DNA of 59,981 nucleotides from an uncultured Ectothiorhodospiraceae bacterium (lineage in GTDB: Bacteria; Pseudomonadota; Gammaproteobacteria; CAMYNG01): positions 1 through 59,981 of the forward strand of contig CAMYNG010000013.1 of the NCBI GenBank assembly GCA_947259765.1, written 5' to 3'. Shown piece by piece: positions 54,612 to 59,981 of this stretch. The notes under the pieces are model-generated. The model searched no databases and was not told where the DNA came from. It worked only from the letters and a program-made list of their open reading frames with translations. The first letter of the stretch is position 1. Every line of letters starts with the position of its first letter. A program made the translations under genes and the position numbers.

Positions 54612-54905
54612 TTAACTCCGCTGTCGATGGCGGGCAATTTTCTCATAGATAAGATCCGCGCTTACTTCCTTTTCCTTGAGTGCTTTACGGTATCCTCGCA
54701 GGCTTTCCATATCGTTTATGATAGGGAATATCTGAAGGGTAATGGGACTTTGTGACAATTTGATGATGCGGAAATATAGGGCGCGCAGGGAATACGATAT
54801 ACTCCCTTTGTTCTTTTTGAGATGGGTGTCCGGTTTTTTCTTGAAGTCCCCTAAAAGGGTAATTTCCTCGGGGCTCGACGACTGAGAAGGCGCAAGAAAA
54901 TTAGG
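54612..54905 (-). pseudogene. Possible 5'-truncated reading frame
   Basis: On the minus strand a frame of 98 codons lies wholly in the gap between two plus-strand genes, with no ATG or GTG start in its first two thirds. It encodes a plausible helical C-terminus (MESLRGYRKALKEKEVSADL). It may be a gene remnant or chance. A plus-strand frame at 54558-54755 overlaps it and is equally unproven. The rest of this 346-base gap is empty. Confidence 0.25.
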
Positions 54906-54907
54906 CT

Positions 54908-55780
54908 ATGCAAAAGATACTGGCTTGGGGGTTTTTGATTGTTGTCATACTGGGTAGTGTGGCTGTGTTCTATTATCAACGACAGGAGATTGAGGGACCG
55001 AAGGAAAGCACTGCTTCTGTCACACCTGCACCGGTAGCCAAGGAACCGGTAGCGCCGATCATTCGCTATCCGCTTGCGGATTCGACAGAGCAGAACACAA
55101 AGGCGGAGGAAGACCAAGTCCAAGACCAGCCGAAGAGGATCGTTAAACCGCTACCTCCACTTGACAACAGTGACATGCCGTTAAAGGTAGATTTAGAGAG
55201 CGTGTTTGCCGAACAATCGCTCGGCACGCTGTTTTATCTGGAGGGCATTATTCGGCGGTTTGTAGTGACCGTCGACAATTTGCCACGTGCCAAGTTACCG
55301 CGTAAATATTTGTCCACACGATCGGTGAGTGGACGCTTTTTGGTAATCCGTATGGGCGGCGAGGTATATCTGAGTGAGGAGAATTTTACGCGCTACACAT
55401 CTTATGTCGAGCTCCTGGAAAGTGTAGACAGTACGAAGCTGGTGGCGATATATACTCACTTTTATCCGCTGTTTCAACAAGCGTACGAAGATCTGGGTTA
55501 TCCGTCGGCGTATTTTAACGATAGGTTAATTGATGTGATTGACCATTTACTAGACACGCCGGAGATTAAGGAACCCATTCGGCTGCGACAGCCCCACGTG
55601 CTGTATACGTATGCCGATCCGGACTTAGAAGCCTTATCCTCCGGACAAAAGGCACTACTTCGAAGTGGTCAAAGAAACGTGAACCGGATTAAGGTCAAGC
55701 TGCGCGAGTTTCGTACATCGCTGCTGAACAGGGTAAAAACATCAGCTTCGACGACTGAGGAGACGCCTGCGGAACAGTAA
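54908..55780 (+). CDS. DUF3014 membrane-anchored protein
   Basis: 290 residues: an N-terminal helix (ILAWGFLIVVILGSVAVFYY), a Pro/Glu-rich linker, and a DUF3014 domain from about 90 (PPLDNSDMPLKVDLESVF, IRRFVVTVDNLPRAKLPRKY, HFYPLFQQAYEDLGYPSAYF). The family is common in gammaproteobacteria with unknown function, probably in the envelope. Confidence 0.9.
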   Translation: MQKILAWGFLIVVILGSVAVFYYQRQEIEGPKESTASVTPAPVAKEPVAPIIRYPLADSTEQNTKAEEDQVQDQPKRIVKPLPPLDNSDMPLKVDLESVFAEQSLGTLFYLEGIIRRFVVTVDNLPRAKLPRKYLSTRSVSGRFLVIRMGGEVYLSEENFTRYTSYVELLESVDSTKLVAIYTHFYPLFQQAYEDLGYPSAYFNDRLIDVIDHLLDTPEIKEPIRLRQPHVLYTYADPDLEALSSGQKALLRSGQRNVNRIKVKLREFRTSLLNRVKTSASTTEETPAEQ

Positions 55781-55839
55781 TTTCTATATAATTTCATGCC
55801 TTGCGAACATGATTTGTCGTGCCTAACCTTATTTTTACC

Positions 55840-56997
55840 ATGAAACTGAAATATTCATTGATAATTAAATTGGCCGCCAAGCGTTGCTTGCTGATGGTAT
55901 TATTTGCAGCTTTAGCGTTGCCTGTGTGGGCGGAGTCAACCCGTCTTATTTCAAGTCAGGCCGCCAGATTCAAACTCACACCTGTGATAGATGGTCTTGG
56001 CATTCCGTGGGGCTTGGCGTTTATCTCCGATGGGGAAATCATCGTTACGGATCGGGATGGCAAGATCCGTTTAGTGAATATCAAAACAGGTAAGTTACGT
56101 GTATTGAAAGGTGCCCCCGCCGTGTTGGCAGATGGACAGGGTGGCATGCTGGATGTCGCGGTACCACCTGACTTTAAACGTGGTGACTGGATCTACTTTA
56201 CCTTTGTTCGCGAGAAAAATGCTGAGGGTGTGACCGTGTTGGCACGCGCCAGACTACAAGGCGATCAACTTGTCAAATGGCAGGATCTACTCGAGACACA
56301 ATCGGCGACGGATACCACCTATCATTTTGGTAGTCGTATCACCTTTGATGAAGCCGGTCACGTCTATTTTGGTGTGGGAGATCGCGGCGTCAGACCTACC
56401 GCTCAGGATCTGACAAACCATAATGGTACCGTGATGCGGCTAACACGGGATGGCAAGATTCCGAAAGATAACCCGTTTATAAAAAGAAGGAATGTCTTGC
56501 CACAGATCTGGAGTTACGGTCATCGAAACCCGCAGGGTATTGCCTATGATTTACAGAACCGCCGATTGTGGGTGATCGAACACGGTCCGCGCGGTGGAGA
56601 TGAGATTAATCTGGTCCTGCCCGGGCGCAACTATGGTTGGCCGGTCATCTCGTATGGTAAAGAATACTGGGCGCCGCTGCAGGTTGGCGAGGGCACGGAA
56701 CGTGAAGGTATGGAACAACCTGTTAAACAGTATACTCCCTCGATTGCCCCCGGGAGTTTGTTGCTGTATACCGGTGCGGTATTTCCAAACTGGAGAGGCA
56801 ACTTGTTTTCAGGCGCTTTAAAGCTACAGCACTTGAATCGGGTTACCATTAATACGCAAGGTCAGGCTGTCGCGGAAGAGCGATTACTGGAGGGTTTAAA
56901 TGAGCGCGTTCGTGCCCTCACACAAAGTCCACAAGGTTGGATCTATTTTTCGACCGATAGTGGCAAGCTGTATTCGATCAAACCAGTAGCGGAGTAG
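55840..56997 (+). CDS. PQQ-dependent aldose sugar dehydrogenase (YliI-type)
   Basis: 385 residues from an ATG at 55840 (a GTG at 55819 would add 7). After a signal peptide (CLLMVLFAALALPVWA) comes a beta-propeller: GLGIPWGLAFISDGEIIVTD, DGQGGMLDVAVPPDF, YGHRNPQGIAYD and IEHGPRGGDEINLVLPGRNY. These match soluble PQQ glucose dehydrogenase relatives, including the conserved His of YGHRNPQG. It oxidises aldose sugars in the periplasm if PQQ is available. Confidence 0.93.
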   Translation: MKLKYSLIIKLAAKRCLLMVLFAALALPVWAESTRLISSQAARFKLTPVIDGLGIPWGLAFISDGEIIVTDRDGKIRLVNIKTGKLRVLKGAPAVLADGQGGMLDVAVPPDFKRGDWIYFTFVREKNAEGVTVLARARLQGDQLVKWQDLLETQSATDTTYHFGSRITFDEAGHVYFGVGDRGVRPTAQDLTNHNGTVMRLTRDGKIPKDNPFIKRRNVLPQIWSYGHRNPQGIAYDLQNRRLWVIEHGPRGGDEINLVLPGRNYGWPVISYGKEYWAPLQVGEGTEREGMEQPVKQYTPSIAPGSLLLYTGAVFPNWRGNLFSGALKLQHLNRVTINTQGQAVAEERLLEGLNERVRALTQSPQGWIYFSTDSGKLYSIKPVAE

Positions 56998-57134
56998 GTC
57001 AGAAATACGTGGGCCTTGTCTCTGGGGCAGTAGCCACGTCAATCTCGTTTGTAGGCGCAACCCCTTCGATAGCCATAGACATCCGTGCCACGAATGGTGA
57101 AAAATGAAACTCTGGTGATTCGCGGAAATCTATT

Positions 57135-58190
57135 ATGTCCTTGTTGTTTGTCTACCTAGTCATCGCCATCGGTGTTTCGTTTCTCTGCTCGGTACTCGAA
57201 GCCGTGCTATTGTCAGTAACACCGATCTTTGTCGAAAAAACCCTGTCGGAACGTCCGCATGCCGGGCGTGTGCTGAGCAAAGCCAAAAGACATCTGGATG
57301 AATCTCTCTCCAGTATCCTCATTCTCAACACCTTTGCACATACCATGGGTGCCGCCGGGGTCGGTTCGCAGGCCTTGCAGGTTTTTGGCGCCAAATGGGA
57401 AACATTGATAGCAGTGCTGTTGACGCTGACTATCTTATATATCTCCGAGATCATTCCGAAAACGCTGGGGGCGACCTTCTGGCGGCAACTGGCAATACCG
57501 TCCGCCTTTGTCATAGGTTGGCTGGTTAAGCTGGTCTATCCCCTGGTGTGGATTTCCACCCGCCTGACCAGGCTGTTCAGTCGCAACAGAGAGGAGGAAA
57601 TCACTCGCGAGGAGATCATCGCGTTGGCCTCATTGGGGCTCCGAGATGGCACCCTGATGTCCCAGGAGAATGAATACCTGGCGAATATTCTCAAGTTGCG
57701 TGAAATTCGTACCGAACAAGTGCTGACCCCACGTACCGTCGTGCACATGTTGGATCAGAATCTGACAGTGACCGAAGCTCTGGATCAAGTGCAAACGGGC
57801 CAGTTTACCCGCATGCCCATCTACGGTGAAAGCACCGACGATATCACGGGCAAAGTCATTCGTGCGGATCTGTTTGAAGCCGAACGCGCCGGGCAGGGTT
57901 CAGAACCCATTAGTAAATTTGCCAAAAAGATCACTCGTGTTTCCGAAAAACTGCCGGTGCAGCAACTGCTCGATCTGTTTATCAAAAACCATGCACACCT
58001 GTTCCTGGTTGAGGATGAGTTCGGTCAGACTTCGGGTATCGTTACACTGGAAGATGCCATCGAGACCCTTCTGGGCCGCGAGATCCTCGACGAACGCGAT
58101 ACCGTCGAAGACATGCAGTCACTCGCCAGGGAAAAATACCGGCGGCGGCTGCGCGAGGAAAAACAGAAGCAGGAGTTGGAGAAGGAGTAA
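57135..58190 (+). CDS. CNNM/CorC-type membrane protein with CBS domains
   Basis: 351 residues. The N-terminal CNNM (DUF21) membrane region has four hydrophobic helices (LLFVYLVIAIGVSFLCSVLEAV onwards) with SEIIPKTLGA. Two CBS domains follow (about 205-330): ILTPRTVVHMLDQ-type start and HLFLVEDEFGQTSGIVTLED. The C-terminal CorC domain is missing, replaced by a short charged tail (KYRRRLREEKQKQELEKE). Members are linked to magnesium transport. Confidence 0.9.
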   Translation: MSLLFVYLVIAIGVSFLCSVLEAVLLSVTPIFVEKTLSERPHAGRVLSKAKRHLDESLSSILILNTFAHTMGAAGVGSQALQVFGAKWETLIAVLLTLTILYISEIIPKTLGATFWRQLAIPSAFVIGWLVKLVYPLVWISTRLTRLFSRNREEEITREEIIALASLGLRDGTLMSQENEYLANILKLREIRTEQVLTPRTVVHMLDQNLTVTEALDQVQTGQFTRMPIYGESTDDITGKVIRADLFEAERAGQGSEPISKFAKKITRVSEKLPVQQLLDLFIKNHAHLFLVEDEFGQTSGIVTLEDAIETLLGREILDERDTVEDMQSLAREKYRRRLREEKQKQELEKE

Positions 58191-58329
58191 GAGGATATAA
58201 AATTATTTTCAGTTCCAGAGAGGTACGAATAAAATGGGCCGGACAGCAAAATTTCTATATACGAAAAATTGCTTAAGGGTTTGTTTTACTAAGATAGCCT
58301 GGATTCCCGGTAATTGGTGGTGGGATTGT

Positions 58330-58539
58330 ATGGGAAATGAAATCAAGGCAGATGAAGCTTTAAAGCGGCTTCGTGAAGGAAACCAACGGTTTACTTCAAA
58401 TTTAAGGGCGCTGGAGCCTCTTTTTAGTCATACGCGGCGCGAAGAACTGTTAAGCGGGCAGACGCCTTTTGCCATTATCCTGGGTTGTTCGGAGAGGACG
58501 TGGACGCCCTGGTCGCTCGCATCCGGACCAGTCCGGTAA
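58330..58539 (+). pseudogene. Beta-carbonic anhydrase N-terminal remnant
   Basis: The first 55 residues match the start of beta-carbonic anhydrases: ADEALKRLREGNQRF, HTRREELLSGQTPFAIILGC. The next residues should be SDSRVP, but at about 58488 the frame turns to unrelated sequence and ends at 58539. Zinc ligands after the first Cys are absent, so the product cannot be active. The rest of the gene is gone, and the L-serine dehydratase sequence begins at the same point. Confidence 0.75.
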
Positions 58540-59621
58540 TTACGATAGACAGCGCCCACACTATTACGTTTACGCCGGACGAAAGCATCATTTTTGACAA
58601 GGGTACACGACTTCCGGAGCATTCCAACGGGATGATCTTCGAGTTGCTGGATACGTCCGGCGAGTCACTACTATCCCAAACCTATTTTTCTATCGGTGGC
58701 GGCTTTATTAGTACGGCGGCCGAAATTCACAAGGTGGTGGCGCCGCTTAAAATGGAGGCTGTCCCTTCGTGCCCGTATCCGTTTGATAGCGGCAAAAAAA
58801 TGTTGCAGTTGTCTGGCAACAGCCGCTTGTCGGTCCCCGCGATGAAGCGCCTGAACGAACTCGAGTTCCGATCAGAAGAAGCGCTCAATAAGGGATTGGA
58901 CGAAGTCTGGCATTCGATGCGGGCGTGTCTGGAGCGCGGATTGGTAACCGAGGGCATACTACCCGGTGGTCTCGACCTACCTCGCCGGGCAAAGCATCTC
59001 CATGCGCAGCTTTTAAACGATCCGGAAGGGGCGACCCTTAACGACTGGCTGTGTGCTTATGCCATGGCGGTCAATGAAGAAAATGCCGCCGGCCACATGG
59101 TGGTGACCGCGCCCACCAATGGCGCGGCAGGTGTTATTCCCGCGGTGCTTTATTATTTCGTAACCCATGAAGGGGGTACGCAGGAACAGGTGCGAGCGTT
59201 TTTGCTTACGGCCGCCGCCATTGGCGGGATTATCAAGCATCAAAGCTCCATTTCCGGGGCTGAAGTCGGCTGCCAGGGGGAAGTGGGATCCGCCGCGTCC
59301 ATGGCCGCGGCCGGTTTGTGCGCAGTGCGGGGCGGTACGACTGAACAGATTGAAAACGCGGCAGAGATCGCGCTGGAACACCATCTTGGCATGACCTGCG
59401 ACCCGGTTAAGGGCTTGGTGCAGATACCCTGCATCGAACGCAACGGCTTCGGTGCGGTTAAAGCGTACGTCGCGGCTTCGCTCGCATTACGTTATACCGG
59501 CCGCCACTTTGTGCCTTTGGATAGTTGCATTGCCGCGATGAAACAAACCGGGATGGAAATGTCCAACAAGTTCAAGGAAACGTCATTGGGTGGGCTTGCG
59601 GTAAGCGTTACCGAGTGTTGA
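58485..59621 (+). pseudogene. sdaA: L-serine dehydratase, N-terminally truncated
   Basis: About 378 codons matching single-chain iron-sulfur L-serine dehydratase from roughly residue 72 of E. coli SdaA onward: YFSIGGGFI, PCPYPFDSGKKM-like, [60 protein letters not shown]. The three Cys for the [4Fe-4S] cluster are present. The missing N-terminus carries the GPSSSHT motif of the beta domain that binds serine. The 5' end merges with a carbonic anhydrase remnant in another frame. It is probably non-functional, or an assembly artefact. Confidence 0.85.
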
Positions 59622-59672
59622 GGTAACAAATCGGCTTGCTCCCGGTAAAAGGGCTCGATGTAATTGCATCTT

Positions 59673-59690
59673 TGGGGTCAGAATAAAAAA
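59673..59690. repeat. Third GGGGTCAGA-type repeat (partial)
   Basis: TGGGGTCAGAATAAAAAA, one base different from the core GGGGTCAGAGTAAAA found at 50752-50810 and 51972-51997. It lies between the serine dehydratase and YjbQ genes. Confidence 0.65.
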
Positions 59691-59764
59691 TATTGGTGTG
59701 CTGTTGGGATAGAGGGCGATCACTCCCGTTGATCGCTATAAGATTTAAATAAAAGGAAATTATT

Positions 59765-59981
59765 TTGAAAATCATTTCGTCATTCATTGAACTTGAAACC
59801 GACGAAGGTATAGCCTTGCATGATCTTATGCCAGGCATTAAGGACGCCATCGCCAACGCCGGGATTGAAAATGGCTTTGTCACGGTCACCTCGCAACACA
59901 CCACCACCGCGATTGCGATTAATGAAAATGAAGAGCGCCTGATTGAAGATGTTAAAAAATTTTTTGTTGCGGCTGTGCAGG
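59765..59981 (+). CDS. yjbQ: YjbQ-family protein (3' end outside window)
   Basis: A TTG at 59765, with AAGGAAAT upstream, opens 72 codons to the end of the window. The sequence (ETDEGIALHDLMPGIKDAI, FVTVTSQHTTTAIAINENEE) matches UPF0047/YjbQ proteins, which have a metal-binding His cluster and a proposed secondary thiamine-phosphate synthase activity. The C-terminal half is missing. Confidence 0.88.
   Translation, partial: MKIISSFIELETDEGIALHDLMPGIKDAIANAGIENGFVTVTSQHTTTAIAINENEERLIEDVKKFFVAAVQ

Noticed and set aside
54558-54755. 65-codon plus-strand frame overlapping the end of the membrane protein gene
   Set aside because: Although it overlaps the previous stop by 4 bases, its protein has no recognisable domain, and the opposite strand looks at least as coding.

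Overview
The window looks like chromosomal DNA from a Gram-negative gammaproteobacterium, probably free-living or marine. Evidence for an outer membrane is the TamA/TamB module, ExeA/ExeB-type secretion accessory proteins, several outer-membrane beta-barrels and a type IV pilus retraction ATPase. The class GN sortase with its VIT/VWA substrate is known mainly from marine proteobacteria. I cannot name a genus. I see no rRNA, tRNA, CRISPR array, prophage or intact insertion sequence. There are many small dispersed palindromic repeats and several broken genes.

Layout. 1-2.2 kb: the end of a Blc-type lipocalin, small membrane and secreted proteins, and an ArsR/SRPBCC pair whose promoter, operator and start codon overlap. 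2.3-7.8 kb: tamA (with a one-base frameshift) and tamB. 7.8-12.5 kb, all minus strand: hydrolase/TetR; a MarR-CDGSH-DoxX unit with a shared operator motif; a Fe-S type uracil-DNA glycosylase; and a DUF4412 protein. 12.6-16.3 kb: an MscS channel and gspA-gspB. 16.7-17.7 kb: a small DUF2892 protein and a lysine/alanine-rich DUF2934 protein. 17.8-23.0 kb: an RND permease, a LolA-like protein and an outer-membrane protein, read away from a divergent TetR gene with operator-like palindromes between them. 23.1-27.7 kb: the sortase and its target, then a ClC channel. 28-29.7 kb: twin CBS-domain proteins and a HigBA-type toxin-antitoxin module. 29.7-32.6 kb: an ABC-2 exporter and a PhnD-like binding protein. 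32.8-38.6 kb: mostly poorly characterised envelope proteins. 39.4-42.1 kb: a molybdenum hydroxylase of the isoquinoline 1-oxidoreductase type. 42.3-43.8 kb: a ribosome hibernation factor fused to a cold-shock domain, with DUF211 and VIT1/CCC1 genes. 44-46 kb: a divergent AraC/NmrA pair. 46.4-49.8 kb: a TAXI binding protein, an M28 peptidase and PilU. 50.2-60 kb: secreted and membrane proteins mixed with gene remnants: a headless pentameric ligand-gated channel, a 5'-less membrane-protein fragment, and a carbonic anhydrase stub joined out of frame to an N-terminally truncated L-serine dehydratase. The window ends inside a YjbQ gene.

Several genes form working units: TamA with TamB; GspA with GspB; the RND permease with its periplasmic and outer-membrane partners under TetR control; the sortase with its adjacent single substrate; toxin with antitoxin; ABC ATPase with permease; and the two molybdenum hydroxylase subunits.

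Two repeat families stand out. One has the core CATTCCGGCGnnnGCCGGAAT and appears at six or more intergenic sites, once inside a 141-bp tandem duplication. The other carries GGGGTCAGAGTAAA, and two of its three copies lie exactly where a gene has lost its 5' part. No complete, clearly undescribed multi-gene system could be shown. The most unusual signals are the repeat-bounded gene remnants, the headless channel with a 30-bp in-frame duplication, the carbonic anhydrase/serine dehydratase junction, and the sorting motif with alanine in place of proline.
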